DNA of 64,000 bases, from positions 40,655 to 104,654 of the forward strand of contig JAFKHV010000009.1 in assembly GCA_017306715.1 (NCBI GenBank), written 5' to 3'. How positions within the stretch are numbered: the first letter of the stretch is position 1; every line of letters starts with the position of its first letter. Below the pieces are notes generated by a model, which was given only the letters and a program-made list of their open reading frames with translations, was not told the DNA's origin and did no database searches. Below are positions 16,866 to 27,476 of this stretch, piece after piece. Origin of the DNA: Legionella sp. Its GTDB lineage: Bacteria; Pseudomonadota; Gammaproteobacteria; Legionellales; Legionellaceae. The position numbers and the translations under genes are program-made.

Positions 16866-17884
16866 ACTAAATGCTTTACCCGGTTTAATGCTTTCAATGC
16901 CAGCGCTGTGGTTAACGCACTCGAGCTGGAGGTGCCCAGTAACATGCGATTTCCTTGCTCATCCACACCGGACCATAACCAAAAATCATCTGCAGCCCAG
17001 GAGCCATTTATGGGCGACTGATTTTTTAATAAGAAATAGGTTGCCTTGGCGATTTGCTCACCGCGGTAACCATAATCCAGCAGGATATTTAATGCCAATG
17101 CCCGTTTGAATGCACTATTATCCCCCTGGCGTTCCCATTGTGCTAACTGCTGTAAGGTGTAATTGATGATTGGTTGTCCTGAATTTTGCAAACATTGCAC
17201 ACCATCCTGATAAGCACGAGCGATGAGATAATAAGCATCCAGGAGGGAATAATAATTCGCGCAATTCGTTTTTTGGCTCACTTGATTATTAAGATAAGCA
17301 CACACTTTAGGATCGTTATTTTTTAAATAGGACATGACGTTTGCATTCACGCCACAATCCACATCATTGATAAAGGGTGGATCGATAAATGTTAAATACA
17401 GTCCTTGAGTATTTTTATTTGCTTCAATGACGGCGCGATTATCGGGATAATTTTCGCGGTTTTGCTGCAAAACCATGGAGGCAAAAACGGTATCATCCAA
17501 ATCATTCACCGTGTTGGGGTACAAGGGTGCGTTATTATGAGTGGTAAAATAAGACCACAAACCTTGCTCGTTTAGGAGCTGTGATTGAATGTATTGAACT
17601 ACTTTGTTATTTATTCTTTTCACTGCTTTATTTTTAATATCGTGTATCGCATCAGCGATCATGGCTGTAGTAAATAAATTACTGTCATAGTTTGTTCCTA
17701 AACTACGCTGGGGTTCAGGTAGGTTGGGATGAAAAAGGGTAGGGAATTCACCATATTCAAACTGTACACTTTCTAAAAAAAGTAATCCCTGTTCCATCGA
17801 TGATTGAATCGTGACCTCCTGCGCTCCAGCAGCGCAAGTAAAGCTTAGAGTGATCGCGAACACAATCCTTTTTAACACATGCAT
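16862..17884 (-). CDS. Secreted alpha-toroid-like protein with DxDDT motif
   Basis: A 340-residue protein with a signal peptide (MHVLKRIVFAITLSFTCAAGA). The start at 17884 is preferred over the ATG at 17896 because GGAG is six bases upstream. The mature part is helical with repeat-like hairpins, and the layout (YDSNLFTTAMIADAI, GLWSYFTTHNN, then NDLDDTVFASMVL at 127-139, then GTSSSSALTTALALKAL) resembles the alpha/alpha toroid of prenyltransferases and squalene-hopene cyclases. DLDDT at 128-132 matches the catalytic DxDDT of class II terpene cyclases, but the protein is about half the usual cyclase length and appears exported, which is unusual. It may be a binding domain rather than an enzyme. 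Paired cysteines also suit a periplasmic location. Confidence 0.6.
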   Translation of the reverse strand: MHVLKRIVFAITLSFTCAAGAQEVTIQSSMEQGLLFLESVQFEYGEFPTLFHPNLPEPQRSLGTNYDSNLFTTAMIADAIHDIKNKAVKRINNKVVQYIQSQLLNEQGLWSYFTTHNNAPLYPNTVNDLDDTVFASMVLQQNRENYPDNRAVIEANKNTQGLYLTFIDPPFINDVDCGVNANVMSYLKNNDPKVCAYLNNQVSQKTNCANYYSLLDAYYLIARAYQDGVQCLQNSGQPIINYTLQQLAQWERQGDNSAFKRALALNILLDYGYRGEQIAKATYFLLKNQSPINGSWAADDFWLWSGVDEQGNRMLLGTSSSSALTTALALKALNRVKHLV

Positions 17885-17950
17885 GACAAACTCCATTTAA
17901 ATAGTGAAGCTAGGAATTTGACAATAAACGTGATTAAAATCAAGAGTAAA

Positions 17951-17976
17951 GCCGCATCCTTTTAAAGGGATGCGGC
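17951..17976 (-). terminator. Hairpin terminator
   Basis: GCCGCATCC at 17951-17959 and GGATGCGGC at 17968-17976 form a perfect nine-base stem eight bases beyond the stop of the minus-strand gene at 17985. On that strand it is followed by TTTACTCTTGATTTT, a moderate U-rich run. Confidence 0.6.
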
Positions 17977-17984
17977 GAATAAAG

Positions 17985-18482
17985 TCACTGTATATGAGTT
18001 TTGATGTAAGTGACTAGAGTGCAATCGATACTGCTTTCACGCAGATATTCAGTGCGCATCGCTTGTAAAATACATTGTAAGTTTGCAAACTGTTCACTTA
18101 ATTGAAAAAATAGAGTGGCGGTATTTTTCTCCTCACGCTCACCGACACCTGAATAAGCAGCTTGCCCCATTTCCACAAAATAGCTCAAGCTCACATGCCG
18201 CTTTTGCGCAATACCAGGAAATAAACCACAAAAAAGAAGACTTTTATCCCCAACATCACGTAAACGCTGAACCTGTAGGCCACGCGGTTGATGCATGGAC
18301 TCCAGGAAGTCTAGAGCGATGATGGATTCGATGAGTTTGGTACCTTGGGAAAAGCGCATCAGTAAAAATACCAGATAGCTTTCTGTGTTTTCATTAAGAA
18401 TCAACCGCGTTGAGGCTTGGGCTTCATGTACAAGCGCATGCCACTGGCTGATATCGGTGGGATGTAAAATTAAATTTTTCAT
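17985..18482 (-). CDS. Conserved hypothetical protein
   Basis: A soluble protein of 165 residues. The open frame begins at 18524, but the ATG at 18482 is preceded by AGGGGGAA at a good distance and gives a more natural N-terminus (MKNLILHPTDISQWHALVHE). It is mainly helical, with a conserved-looking stretch LLFCGLFPGIAQKRHVSLSYFVEMGQAAYSGVG in the middle. I believe similar proteins occur widely in gammaproteobacteria without an assigned role, but cannot name the family. It diverges from typA; a hairpin terminator follows its stop. No catalytic motif is visible. Confidence 0.65.
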   Translation of the reverse strand: MKNLILHPTDISQWHALVHEAQASTRLILNENTESYLVFLLMRFSQGTKLIESIIALDFLESMHQPRGLQVQRLRDVGDKSLLFCGLFPGIAQKRHVSLSYFVEMGQAAYSGVGEREEKNTATLFFQLSEQFANLQCILQAMRTEYLRESSIDCTLVTYIKTHIQ

Positions 18483-18550
18483 CACGTTCCCCCTTTTAAA
18501 GCCCTTCATCTTTAGTCTAGTCAAAGAAAGAGGATATTTCCGAAAGACCC

Positions 18551-18589
18551 AATCAAAAAAAATAAAACCGATTGTTTATTTTTTTGATT
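18551..18589. repeat. AT-rich inverted repeat in the typA divergent region
   Basis: An arm AATC-A8-TAAA at 18551-18566 is mirrored by TTTA-T7-GATT at 18575-18589, differing by one base in the A/T run, around an eight-base loop. It lies between the divergent genes at 18482 and 18689. A TATAAT box for typA is near 18636. Function unknown; it could be a regulatory site. Confidence 0.4.
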
Positions 18590-18688
18590 TAGAGCCTTTA
18601 TGCATGAGTGGATAGGTTTTAGCAGGAGCTTGATGTATAATGTTAAATCGATGCACACCAAAATTCTGTTTTCCTGTTAAGGCATTTT

Positions 18689-20512
18689 ATGATAGATAAG
18701 ATACGCAATATCGCCATTATCGCGCACGTAGACCATGGCAAAACCACCCTAGTTGATAAATTATTACAGCAAACCGGTACCTTAAATGATCGCGGTCCTA
18801 AAGTGGAGCGCGTTATGGATTCCAACGCTTTAGAAAAAGAGCGCGGCATTACTATTCTGGCAAAAAATACCTGTGTTTTTTGGAATGATCACCAAATTAA
18901 CATCGTAGACACCCCGGGACATGCTGATTTTGGCGGTGAAGTTGAGCGTATTCTCTCGATGGTCGATAGTGTTTTATTACTGGTTGATGCGGTGGATGGG
19001 CCTATGCCGCAAACGCGTTTCGTAACCCAAAAAGCATTTGCTCAAGGACTCAATCCGATTGTTGTGATTAATAAAATTGATCGTCCAGGCGCCCGCCCTG
19101 ATTGGGTCATGGATCAGGTTTTTGATCTCTTTGATAATCTCGGCGCGAATGATGAGCAGTTAGATTTTCCTGTTGTTTATGCGTCTGCATTAAATGGTTA
19201 CGCGAAACTCAGTTTACAGGACGAGGCGACGGATATGTCAGCCTTATTGCAAACCATTATTGATCAAGTGAAGCCACCTGCCGTAGATCCGGATGGACCA
19301 TTCCAAATGCAAATTAGTTCGCTGGATTATTCTTCCTATGTAGGCACAATTGGCATTGGTCGTATTTCGCGGGGACAAATTAAAGCGAAATCACCTGTTA
19401 AAATCATTGATAAAGACGGTGAAGTTCGTTCTGGACGTTTGCTACAGCTCCTTGGTTTTAAGGGCCTGGAGCGTGTAGAAGTAGAGCAGGCACGCGCAGG
19501 TGATATCGTCGCCATTACCGGTATTGAAGGCTTAAAAATTTCAGATACTGTTTGTGATCCAAATCAAATAGAAGCTCTGCCAGCCTTGTCTGTGGATGAG
19601 CCTACCATTAGCATGACTTTCCAAGTAAATGATTCTCCTTTTGCCGGTCAAGAAGGTAAATATGTTACTTCTCGTAAAATTCGCGAGCGTTTAGAAACCG
19701 AATTATTACATAATGTGGCCTTGCGCGTTGAAGATTGCGATGACCCGGATAAATTTCGTGTCTCCGGTCGTGGTGAGTTGCATTTGTCTATTCTTATCGA
19801 AAACATGCGCCGGGAAGGCTATGAGCTGGCAATTAGTAAGCCTGAAGTGATCATGCGAGAAGTGGACGGTGAGCAACAAGAACCCTACGAACTGCTAACC
19901 ATTGATGTTGAAGAGCAACATCAGGGTAGTATCATGGAAAAAATGGGTGAGTGCCGTGGTGACATGCAGAATATGGTTCCTGATGGTAAAGGACGAGTTC
20001 GTCTGGATTATATGGTGCCTACGCGTGGATTAATCGGTTTCCATAGTGAATTCCTATCCACAACCTCAGGTACTGGTTTGATGTATCATGTTTTTGATCA
20101 TTACGGACCAGCCGTTAAAGGACGACTCGGTAAGCGTGCCAATGGGGTACTTATTGCTAATTGTCAGGGAATCGCGCGCGCCTTCGCGTTGTTTAACTTA
20201 CAAGAGCGGGGACGTTTATTTATCGAACCGCAAACCGTTTGTTATGAAGGGATGATTGTTGGTATCCATGCACGGGATAATGATCTAGTTGTTAACGTCA
20301 CTAAAGAAAAACAACTCACCAACATGCGCGCTTCAGGTACGGACGAAAATATAATTTTAACGCCTGCAATTAAATTAACTTTAGAGCAAGCTTTAGAGTT
20401 TATTGATGATGATGAATTAGTTGAAGTAACCCCCGAGACTATTCGTATTCGAAAAAAAGCGCTTAAGGAACATGAGCGTAAAAAAGCATCGCGGGCAAAT
20501 AGTGAAGAGTAA
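18689..20512 (+). CDS. typA: Translational GTPase TypA/BipA
   Basis: A 607-residue ribosome-associated GTPase of the EF-G superfamily, involved in stress adaptation, cold growth and large-subunit assembly. The G1 loop AHVDHGKTT is near the N-terminus, followed by RGITI (G2), [14 protein letters not shown] (G3), [13 protein letters not shown] (G4) and YASALNGYA (G5). The C-terminal part holds the EF-G-like domains and the BipA-specific domain (around [25 protein letters not shown]). Length matches E. coli BipA (607). The ATG at 18689 is conserved. nadK overlaps its last 41 bases, so the two are translationally linked. Identification is firm. Confidence 0.97.
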   Translation: MIDKIRNIAIIAHVDHGKTTLVDKLLQQTGTLNDRGPKVERVMDSNALEKERGITILAKNTCVFWNDHQINIVDTPGHADFGGEVERILSMVDSVLLLVDAVDGPMPQTRFVTQKAFAQGLNPIVVINKIDRPGARPDWVMDQVFDLFDNLGANDEQLDFPVVYASALNGYAKLSLQDEATDMSALLQTIIDQVKPPAVDPDGPFQMQISSLDYSSYVGTIGIGRISRGQIKAKSPVKIIDKDGEVRSGRLLQLLGFKGLERVEVEQARAGDIVAITGIEGLKISDTVCDPNQIEALPALSVDEPTISMTFQVNDSPFAGQEGKYVTSRKIRERLETELLHNVALRVEDCDDPDKFRVSGRGELHLSILIENMRREGYELAISKPEVIMREVDGEQQEPYELLTIDVEEQHQGSIMEKMGECRGDMQNMVPDGKGRVRLDYMVPTRGLIGFHSEFLSTTSGTGLMYHVFDHYGPAVKGRLGKRANGVLIANCQGIARAFALFNLQERGRLFIEPQTVCYEGMIVGIHARDNDLVVNVTKEKQLTNMRASGTDENIILTPAIKLTLEQALEFIDDDELVEVTPETIRIRKKALKEHERKKASRANSEE

Positions 20513-21389
20513 ATTCAAACGCGTTATCGTTTATGCCAGACAGCATCGAGCCAACCAGGGGGTAAGCGAGAGCTTACACCGCCTGGTGGAGTTTTTAGAA
20601 CAACAAAAGATTCAAGTCTTCCAAGACGTGGATACTTTGTTGGGTTTTGATGTGCAACTACCGGTATTGACCAAGAATGAGATGGGTGAAAAGCATGACC
20701 TCATCATAGTGATTGGAGGCGATGGCAGTTTGTTGTCCGCAGCACGTATGGCCACAAAGGTGAATACCCCCGTAATTGGTATTAACCGAGGTCGGTTAGG
20801 TTTTTTAACCGATGTGCTTCCTGATGAAATCGAAACCCGACTCTCGGCAGTGCTTGCAGGCCAGTACAAAGAAGAAAAAAGATTCCTTTTGCACACGCGT
20901 ATTTGTGATGATGAGGCCGTTTACTTCGAAGGGGAGGCGGTTAATGATGTTGTACTTTCCCGCGGCAACGAAACGCACTTAATAGAATTTTCTGTTTATA
21001 TAAATGAACAATTGGTTAGCAATTATCGTTCCGACGGTATGATTATCTCCTCCCCCACAGGGTCAACTGCCTATGCATTATCTGCTGGGGGTCCGATTAT
21101 GCACCCGCAGTTAAATGCTATGGTTTTAGTGCCGATGTTTTCTCATAGCCTGAGTTCGCGGCCTTTAGTAATTGATGGTGAATCGAAGATTGAATTACAT
21201 ATAAGCTCAGTAAATGAAGCCGATTTACGCATCAGCTGTGATGGTCATGAATCCCGTATGGTGAAACCCGGGCAGCGGGTTATGATTGAAAAGGATTCTC
21301 ATCAATTAAGACTATTGCACCCTCTTGATTATCACTATTACGATACATTACGATCAAAGCTCGGCTGGGAATCTACTCATCAGGGGTAA
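20472..21389 (+). CDS. nadK: NAD kinase
   Basis: A 305-residue ATP-NAD kinase that makes NADP. The catalytic GGDGS is at residues 82-86, followed by [15 protein letters not shown], the metal- and NAD-contacting [13 protein letters not shown], and the second glycine-rich motif [22 protein letters not shown]. Length fits the proteobacterial enzyme (about 295). The start at 20472 has AAGGA upstream but lies inside typA; a GTG at 20502 is a possible alternative and would shorten it by ten residues. recN begins three bases after its stop, so typA, nadK and recN appear to be one operon. nadK next to recN is a common proteobacterial pairing. Confidence 0.95.
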   Translation: MSVKKHRGQIVKSKFKRVIVYARQHRANQGVSESLHRLVEFLEQQKIQVFQDVDTLLGFDVQLPVLTKNEMGEKHDLIIVIGGDGSLLSAARMATKVNTPVIGINRGRLGFLTDVLPDEIETRLSAVLAGQYKEEKRFLLHTRICDDEAVYFEGEAVNDVVLSRGNETHLIEFSVYINEQLVSNYRSDGMIISSPTGSTAYALSAGGPIMHPQLNAMVLVPMFSHSLSSRPLVIDGESKIELHISSVNEADLRISCDGHESRMVKPGQRVMIEKDSHQLRLLHPLDYHYYDTLRSKLGWESTHQG

Positions 21390-21391
21390 TC

Positions 21392-23062
21392 ATGCTCACT
21401 ACCTTATGTATCAAAGAGTTTGCTATTGTTCATCACCTTGAACTCGATTTTGCGCAAGGGATGACGGCTTTTACCGGTGAGACCGGTGCGGGTAAATCCA
21501 TCATGATTGATGCCTTAATGCTGGCTCTTGGTGGTAGAGGGGATACTTCTGTGATCCGTCCTGGTGAGGAAAAGTGCGACATTACCGCCGGTTTTTATAT
21601 CCACCCAGACTCTGAGCCTATGATCTGGTTGCATGAACATGATCTCTCATGCGACGATGGGCAAGTTTACTTACGACGAGTTATTTATCAAGAAGGTCGC
21701 TCTAAATCCTATATCAATGGTCAACCTTTTCCCCTACAAAAACTTAAAGAATTAAGTGAGAAACTCGTCCACATTCACGGACAACACCAGCAACAAACAT
21801 TGATGCATCATGCTACCCACCGCCAGCATCTCGACCAATATGCAGCGCATTCTCATTTAATGCAGGAAGTTGCTACTGCCTACAAGAACTGTCAAAAAAT
21901 ACAGCAAGAAATAAATGAATTGCGCAATCGCGAGCGGCAGACAGATCGTATTGCGCTACTGCAATTTCAAATTGAAGAACTCAACAGTTTAAATTTGCAG
22001 GAAAATGAGGTTGATGTGCTACATCAGGAACATCAATTGTTGCACCATGCTAAAGATTACCTGGAGAGCAGTCACCAGATTCACCAATTATTAAATTCTG
22101 AAGAGGGTCCGGATATTTGTTCTGGATTAAATCAGATTATGCATCTGTTAGCACAGTTACCCCAGGATCATCCGCGTATTAAAAATACGGCAGAGCTCAT
22201 TAATGGGGCACTCATCCAATGTGAGGAAGCATTCAGTGAAATGCAACAATTTGCTGAGCAAGTCCATTTGGATCCTGAACGATTGCATCATATAGAAACG
22301 CGTATGAGCGCAATCCATCAGCTCGCTCGTAAGTATCATGTCGATAGCAATCAACTCATACACCATGCGCACGACTTAAAAGAGGAGCTGGCGACACTTA
22401 TTCATGGCGAAACGCGGCTGCACCATTTACAACAGGAGTACGATAAGGCTTTGGCGGTTTACGCGACTGCCGCCGCCGCATTAAGAGCGTCACGATTAAA
22501 TTCTGCAACTAAATTAGGTGAGGATATTACGCAACGAATTCAAAAGCTGGGAATGCCTAAAGGCCAAATTACGGTACACCTGACCCCTCTCGATAAAATG
22601 CAGGCCCATGGTCAAGATAAAGTGGAGTACTATGTGTGTACGAATCCGGGGATGCAGCCGGATAGTATGAGCAAGATCGCCTCTGGTGGGGAATTGTCAC
22701 GAATAAGTTTGGCTATTGAAATGATTACCGCGCAACGAGGCCTTACACCCACATTACTATTTGATGAAGTTGATGTTGGTATAGGGGGGGCAACGGCAGC
22801 TCTTGTGGGTCAAATGTTGCGCCAACTAGGCGAGCGATTGCAGGTATTTTGTGTGACTCATCAACCCCAGGTTGCAGCTTCCGCACACCATCATTTTAAA
22901 GTAACAAAACATAGTGACGCGCAACAAACGTATACGCAAATTGAAGCATTAAATAGTGATGAAAAAATCAATGAAATAGCACGGATGTTAGGTGGATTAA
23001 CCATCACAGAGCAAACGCGATCACATGCGCGCGAATTGCTAAACCAATCGCATACGCTATAA
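21392..23062 (+). CDS. recN: DNA repair protein RecN
   Basis: A 556-residue SMC-like ATPase that acts early in double-strand break repair, probably tethering broken ends. The N-terminal Walker A is GETGAGKS at 29-36. The central third is coiled coil (about residues 150-370, rich in His, Gln and Leu). The C-terminal head carries the ABC signature SGGELSRISLAIE, Walker B TLLFDEVDVGIGG and the switch histidine region VTHQPQVAASA. Length is typical. In E. coli recN is strongly SOS-induced, but here it sits in the typA-nadK operon and no obvious LexA site was seen in front of it. Confidence 0.96.
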   Translation: MLTTLCIKEFAIVHHLELDFAQGMTAFTGETGAGKSIMIDALMLALGGRGDTSVIRPGEEKCDITAGFYIHPDSEPMIWLHEHDLSCDDGQVYLRRVIYQEGRSKSYINGQPFPLQKLKELSEKLVHIHGQHQQQTLMHHATHRQHLDQYAAHSHLMQEVATAYKNCQKIQQEINELRNRERQTDRIALLQFQIEELNSLNLQENEVDVLHQEHQLLHHAKDYLESSHQIHQLLNSEEGPDICSGLNQIMHLLAQLPQDHPRIKNTAELINGALIQCEEAFSEMQQFAEQVHLDPERLHHIETRMSAIHQLARKYHVDSNQLIHHAHDLKEELATLIHGETRLHHLQQEYDKALAVYATAAAALRASRLNSATKLGEDITQRIQKLGMPKGQITVHLTPLDKMQAHGQDKVEYYVCTNPGMQPDSMSKIASGGELSRISLAIEMITAQRGLTPTLLFDEVDVGIGGATAALVGQMLRQLGERLQVFCVTHQPQVAASAHHHFKVTKHSDAQQTYTQIEALNSDEKINEIARMLGGLTITEQTRSHARELLNQSHTL

Positions 23063-23128
23063 GCATGAATCATTCTGTAAAGCGTAAAGGAACACCTGGA
23101 TGCCGTGCCAAAGTGGCTTATATTTTTC

Positions 23129-23156
23129 TTGACAAAAAATGGTAAGCGATTAGGAT
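23129..23156 (+). promoter_or_regulatory. Predicted promoter for manC-manB
   Basis: TTGACA at 23129-23134, a 16-base spacer and TAGGAT at 23151-23156 lie in the 270-base gap after recN, leaving a leader of about 170 bases before manC. The same gap holds a nine-base inverted repeat (TGTAAAGCG and CGCTTTACA) about 110 bases apart. Confidence 0.4.
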
Positions 23157-23334
23157 TAGTGGTCATTTGCGGGCAGAATGCATTGCGCTTTACAAGCAAC
23201 AGCTCAAGGTAATAAGAAAAGCAGTTTGCTCATAGGCAGCATTTTCTGATAGAGAAAAAATGCTTTACCCAGACAATATTAATGCCGGGGTTGGTTTAAT
23301 GTCCACAACCCATAATTAGAAAAACAGGAATGAC

Positions 23335-24750
23335 ATGCAGCTAATACCGATTATCCTATGCGGCGGAGCCGGTTCCCGTCTTTGGCCTATATCCCGAGAA
23401 TTGCATCCGAAGCCGTTTATTCGTTTGGCTGATGGCCAGAGCCTCTTTCAAAAAGCGTTTATTCGTGGCACCTCATTACCTGAGGTTGGGCAAGTCTTAG
23501 TAATAACGAATAAAGAATTTTTATTTAAAATCGTGGAAGAAACAGCAGAGATTACCTCTCCTGAGATCCAAACCACCTATGTGATGGAACCTTTTGGGCG
23601 CAACACAGCTGCAGCAATTGCCTCTGCGGTCTTAAAAACCATCAGTATTGAAGGCGAAAATGCGTTCATGTTGGTATTACCTGCCGATCACCTGATTCTT
23701 CATCAAGAGGCGTTTCAGGATGCAGTTAAAAAGGCAATCGTTCTGGCGCAACAAGGAAAACTGGTCACTTTTGGTATAACCCCAACGGAACCGAAGACGG
23801 AGTACGGTTACATTGAAGCGGATGGCAATCAGGTAATCCGTTTTGTTGAAAAACCCGATGCCATTAAGGCACAAGAATATCTCACTTCGGGGAATTTTTT
23901 ATGGAACTCTGGAATGTTCTTGTTCACAGCAGGAACAATGAAACGTGCTATGGAGCAACACTGCCCTGAAATTATCAACAGTGTAGCTACCTGCTTTAGT
24001 AATTCCCACTACTCAAAACAACAAAACGTACATAGTTTTGAGTTGGATGAAACTACATTTACTCAGGTTCCTGAGGACTCTATTGACTATGCCGTAATGG
24101 AGAAAGCAGATAATGTCGCTGTGGTCCCTTGCCAAATTGGTTGGAGTGATGTGGGCTCCTGGACTTCGCTAGATGAATTGACTCCGGCAGATACTGAGGG
24201 TAACCGTATGGTTGGAGATGTGGTTCTCCATAATGTTAAAAACTGCACGATAAAAAGTAGTGAACGTTTAATTGGTGCGGTAGGCCTGGATAATTTATTG
24301 GTTGTTGACACACCCGATGCTTTGTTGATTGCCGATAAATCCTGTGATCAAGATGTTAAGCATATTTATAAAAAATTAAAAGATAAAGGGCATGAAGCCC
24401 ATAAATTACACCGCACAGTCTATCGTCCCTGGGGAAGCTACACCATTTTGCAAGAGAGTGAGCGGTTTAAAATAAAGCGTATTGAAGTCAAGCCTGGAGC
24501 GAGCCTAAGTTTGCAAATGCATCATCATCGCAGTGAACACTGGATTATTGTGAGTGGTATGGCTAAAGTTGTGAATGGCGAGCGCGAATTTTTTGTGGGG
24601 GTTAATGAATCGACTTATATACCCGCTGGTTGCAAGCATCGCCTGGAAAATCCTGGCGTATTGGACTTGGTTATGATTGAAGTTCAAAGTGGCGATTACC
24701 TGGGTGAAGACGATATTGTGCGCTTTCAAGATAATTACGGACGAGTGTAG
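23335..24750 (+). CDS. manC: Mannose-1-phosphate guanylyltransferase / mannose-6-phosphate isomerase
   Basis: A 471-residue bifunctional enzyme of the ManC/AlgA/XanB type. The N-terminal nucleotidyltransferase domain opens with [21 protein letters not shown], the signature loop that binds GTP, and continues with [15 protein letters not shown] and the sugar-phosphate loop FVEKPD. The C-terminal cupin (about 355-470) has [24 protein letters not shown] and [13 protein letters not shown], the metal and substrate ligands of the type II phosphomannose isomerase. Together they convert fructose-6-P to mannose-6-P and mannose-1-P to GDP-mannose. manB starts one base after its stop and supplies the middle step. 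AGGAA precedes the ATG. It opens the polysaccharide region. Confidence 0.96.
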   Translation: MQLIPIILCGGAGSRLWPISRELHPKPFIRLADGQSLFQKAFIRGTSLPEVGQVLVITNKEFLFKIVEETAEITSPEIQTTYVMEPFGRNTAAAIASAVLKTISIEGENAFMLVLPADHLILHQEAFQDAVKKAIVLAQQGKLVTFGITPTEPKTEYGYIEADGNQVIRFVEKPDAIKAQEYLTSGNFLWNSGMFLFTAGTMKRAMEQHCPEIINSVATCFSNSHYSKQQNVHSFELDETTFTQVPEDSIDYAVMEKADNVAVVPCQIGWSDVGSWTSLDELTPADTEGNRMVGDVVLHNVKNCTIKSSERLIGAVGLDNLLVVDTPDALLIADKSCDQDVKHIYKKLKDKGHEAHKLHRTVYRPWGSYTILQESERFKIKRIEVKPGASLSLQMHHHRSEHWIIVSGMAKVVNGEREFFVGVNESTYIPAGCKHRLENPGVLDLVMIEVQSGDYLGEDDIVRFQDNYGRV

Positions 24751-24751
24751 T

Positions 24752-26125
24752 ATGAAACTAGCCTGTTTTAAGTCTTATGATATTCGGGGCAAATTAGGAA
24801 CGGAACTCAATGAAGAGACTGCCTATCGAATTGGTTTTGCCTATGCCCAGTTTCTTAATGCACGTGCACTTGTTTTAGGCTCGGATGCTCGTCACACGAG
24901 TGAACCGTTAAAACAGGCCTTAGCACGTGGTATCTGCGATGCTGGTGCTGATGTTTATGACATTGGTCTTGCAGGAACAGAGGAAGTTTATTTTGCCGCC
25001 TTTCACTTGGATGTTGATGGTGGTATCGAGGTCACTGCAAGTCATAACCCAATTGAATACAATGGCATGAAATTAGTACGCCGAGGAGCCGCTCCCATTA
25101 GCGGCGATAGTGGTTTACGCACCATTGAACAAATGGTCATGGAACAGGATATACAACCTTCGGCACATATCGGAACCTACCACCGAATCTCTATATTAGA
25201 GGACTATGTAACGCACTTATTGAGCTATATTCAAGTTGAAAAATTAAAACCGCTCAGATTAGTAGTAGACGCAGGAAATGGTGCTGCAGGCCATGTAATA
25301 GATGCCCTTGAGCAGCGGTTTACTGCAGCGCAGATACCGGTGTCTTTCATTAAAATGAATCATGAACCTAATGGGGATTTTCCCAATGGGATTCCCAATC
25401 CTTTATTACCGGAAAATCGAGCGCTAACTGCCGCTGCTGTCAGGAAACATCAGGCCGATCTAGGTATTGCCTGGGATGGCGATTTTGACCGTTGCTTTTT
25501 ATTCGATGCAAAGGGCGAGTTTATTGAGGGGTACTATTTAGTCGGCCTCTTAGCAGAAGCCTTTTTGCAAAAGCACCCCGCAGAAAAAATTATTCATGAC
25601 CCACGATTGACTTGGAATACCATCGATGTCGTCCAAAAAGCAGGGGGCACGCCGGTACAGTGTAAAACCGGGCATGCTTTTATTAAAGAGCGTATGCGTC
25701 AGGAAAATGCCATTTATGGTGGCGAGATGAGTGGCCATCATTATTTCCGTGATTTCGCTTATTGTGATAGCGGTATGATTCCCTGGCTATTAATTATTGA
25801 GTTGCTGAGCACTACAGGAAAGTCATTAGAGCAATTAATCAACGAGCGAGTACAAGCCTTTCCTTGTAGCGGTGAATTAAATTATCGTGTGGACGATGTA
25901 CCCAGAGTTTTGGCTGAGGTTGAGGCATACTATGCAGATGCAGAACCTCAAATAGATCGAACGGATGGAATTAGCCTCGAATTTCCCGAGATGCGCCTAA
26001 ACCTGCGTGCATCAAATACAGAACCCTTATTACGTTTGAATGTAGAGAGTCGAGGAAAAACAAGACTTGTGCAAGAGACCGTTCAGACTATTGAAGGTTT
26101 AATTAAAGCTACTGTTATTTGTTAA
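24752..26125 (+). CDS. manB: Phosphomannomutase
   Basis: A 457-residue alpha-D-phosphohexomutase that turns mannose-6-phosphate into mannose-1-phosphate. The phosphoserine loop TASHNP places the catalytic Ser at residue 97. The metal-binding DGDFDR is at 242-247, the sugar-binding GEMSGHHYF in domain 3, and the phosphate-binding [10 protein letters not shown] near the C-terminus. The sequence and length match the CpsG/ManB group used for GDP-mannose in O-antigen and colanic acid clusters. The open frame runs back into manC, but the ATG at 24752 directly after the manC stop is clearly right. With manC and gmd-rmd it completes the route to GDP-D-rhamnose. Confidence 0.95.
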   Translation: MKLACFKSYDIRGKLGTELNEETAYRIGFAYAQFLNARALVLGSDARHTSEPLKQALARGICDAGADVYDIGLAGTEEVYFAAFHLDVDGGIEVTASHNPIEYNGMKLVRRGAAPISGDSGLRTIEQMVMEQDIQPSAHIGTYHRISILEDYVTHLLSYIQVEKLKPLRLVVDAGNGAAGHVIDALEQRFTAAQIPVSFIKMNHEPNGDFPNGIPNPLLPENRALTAAAVRKHQADLGIAWDGDFDRCFLFDAKGEFIEGYYLVGLLAEAFLQKHPAEKIIHDPRLTWNTIDVVQKAGGTPVQCKTGHAFIKERMRQENAIYGGEMSGHHYFRDFAYCDSGMIPWLLIIELLSTTGKSLEQLINERVQAFPCSGELNYRVDDVPRVLAEVEAYYADAEPQIDRTDGISLEFPEMRLNLRASNTEPLLRLNVESRGKTRLVQETVQTIEGLIKATVIC

Positions 26126-26136
26126 TTTTTTCCATT

Positions 26137-26169
26137 ATGGCGAGGATGGCAATTTAAGCATCTCGCCAT
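26137..26169. other. Hairpin between manB and a glycosyltransferase gene
   Basis: ATGGCGAG-G-ATG and CATCTCGCCAT can form an eleven-base-pair stem with one bulge around a short loop. It follows manB by 12 bases and lacks a U-tract downstream, so it may be a processing or attenuation hairpin rather than a full terminator. Confidence 0.4.
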
Positions 26170-26218
26170 GGATGATGATTTAGCGTTTCGCTCTTGGCTG
26201 TAAGCAATTAAAAAATTT

Positions 26219-27340
26219 ATGAAAATATTACACGTCTATAAAACGTTTTTGAGTGAAACCTTTGGTGGTGTTGAGCAAACAATCTATCAAATTGCCAAGA
26301 CAACTTCAGCGCAGTTTAATCATTCTGTGCTCTCGTTGACGAAAGAACGAACTGCGGCAACATCGCTACACGAAGGTATTTGTACCATTCGTTATAAAGA
26401 AAATTTTTCGTTAGCATCGAATAGTTTTTCTTTAAGTCTCATGCGTGATTTTAAACGGTTAGTCGCAAGAGCCGATGTTATTCATTATCATTTTCCCTGG
26501 CCTTTTGCTGACCTGCTCCATGTGGGATGGCGCATAAAAAAACCGTCTGTTGTTACCTATCATTCCGATATTGTGCGGCAGCAGCAATTATTATATTTTT
26601 ATCGCCCGCTTATGCATCGATTTTTATCGAAACAAAATAGAATCATCGCGACCTCACCGAACTATGCCGCAAGTAGCCCCATATTGCAGCGCTATAAGGA
26701 TAAGGTCTCCGTTATTCCAATCGGTTTAGATAAAAAAAGCTATCCTAAGACCGCAGATGAATGTCTTCAACGATGGCGACAACAATTCCCTGGGCGCTTC
26801 TTTTTATTTGTTGGCGTGATGCGTTACTATAAAGGATTGCATATTTTATTACAGGCCTTGGCGGGCACGGATTTTCCAGTCGTGATTATTGGTTCAGGCC
26901 CGATGGAGGAAGAATTAAAACGTGAAGCTCAGAGGTTAGGGTTAACTCGGGTCTATTTTGCTGGTCCTTTACCCGACGAAGATAAAATGGCTTTATTAGA
27001 ATTATGTTATGCCGTCGTTTTCCCTTCTCATCTACGCTCCGAGGCCTTCGGAATTACGCTACTAGAAGGCGCTATGGCAGGCAAACCACTGATTTCTGCA
27101 GAGATAGGAACGGGCACGAGTTACATCAATCGAGATAAAGTCACCGGACTTATTGTACCGCCTGCTGACCCCCAAGGATTACAACACGCGATGCGATATT
27201 TATGGGAGCATCCAGAGGAAGCTGCGCGAATGGGGGAACATGCGAGTGTGCGCTATTACGAACTCTTTACTCAAGAACAAATGTGTACTGCTTATGAAAA
27301 AATATATTTAGAGGTAGTCGCCGAATCACTACAAACTTAA
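26219..27340 (+). CDS. Glycosyltransferase family 4
   Basis: A 373-residue GT-B fold glycosyltransferase. The N-terminal lobe begins MKILHVYKTFLSETFGGVEQTIYQIA, with the glycine loop that contacts the acceptor side. The C-terminal lobe has FLFVGVMRYYKGLHILLQAL and the donor-binding SEAFGITLLEGAMAGKP with its E-x7-E pair, as in retaining GT4 enzymes. The donor is probably a nucleotide sugar made nearby, such as GDP-mannose or GDP-rhamnose, but this is inferred from position after manB. No clear ribosome binding site precedes the ATG, though the N-terminus is family-typical. It acts at the cytoplasmic face of the inner membrane. Confidence 0.85.
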   Translation: MKILHVYKTFLSETFGGVEQTIYQIAKTTSAQFNHSVLSLTKERTAATSLHEGICTIRYKENFSLASNSFSLSLMRDFKRLVARADVIHYHFPWPFADLLHVGWRIKKPSVVTYHSDIVRQQQLLYFYRPLMHRFLSKQNRIIATSPNYAASSPILQRYKDKVSVIPIGLDKKSYPKTADECLQRWRQQFPGRFFLFVGVMRYYKGLHILLQALAGTDFPVVIIGSGPMEEELKREAQRLGLTRVYFAGPLPDEDKMALLELCYAVVFPSHLRSEAFGITLLEGAMAGKPLISAEIGTGTSYINRDKVTGLIVPPADPQGLQHAMRYLWEHPEEAARMGEHASVRYYELFTQEQMCTAYEKIYLEVVAESLQT

Positions 27341-27476
27341 ATTCCTGAGTCTTTATAAAAGATGAGTACCACCTCGTGATGAGCGGTAATATGCGAGCCA
27401 GAGTGCTGTTTGCATTAGACTTGGAACAATGTATACTTTCTGCTCTGTTTTCATTTGTGACCCAAAAGGAACGTTT

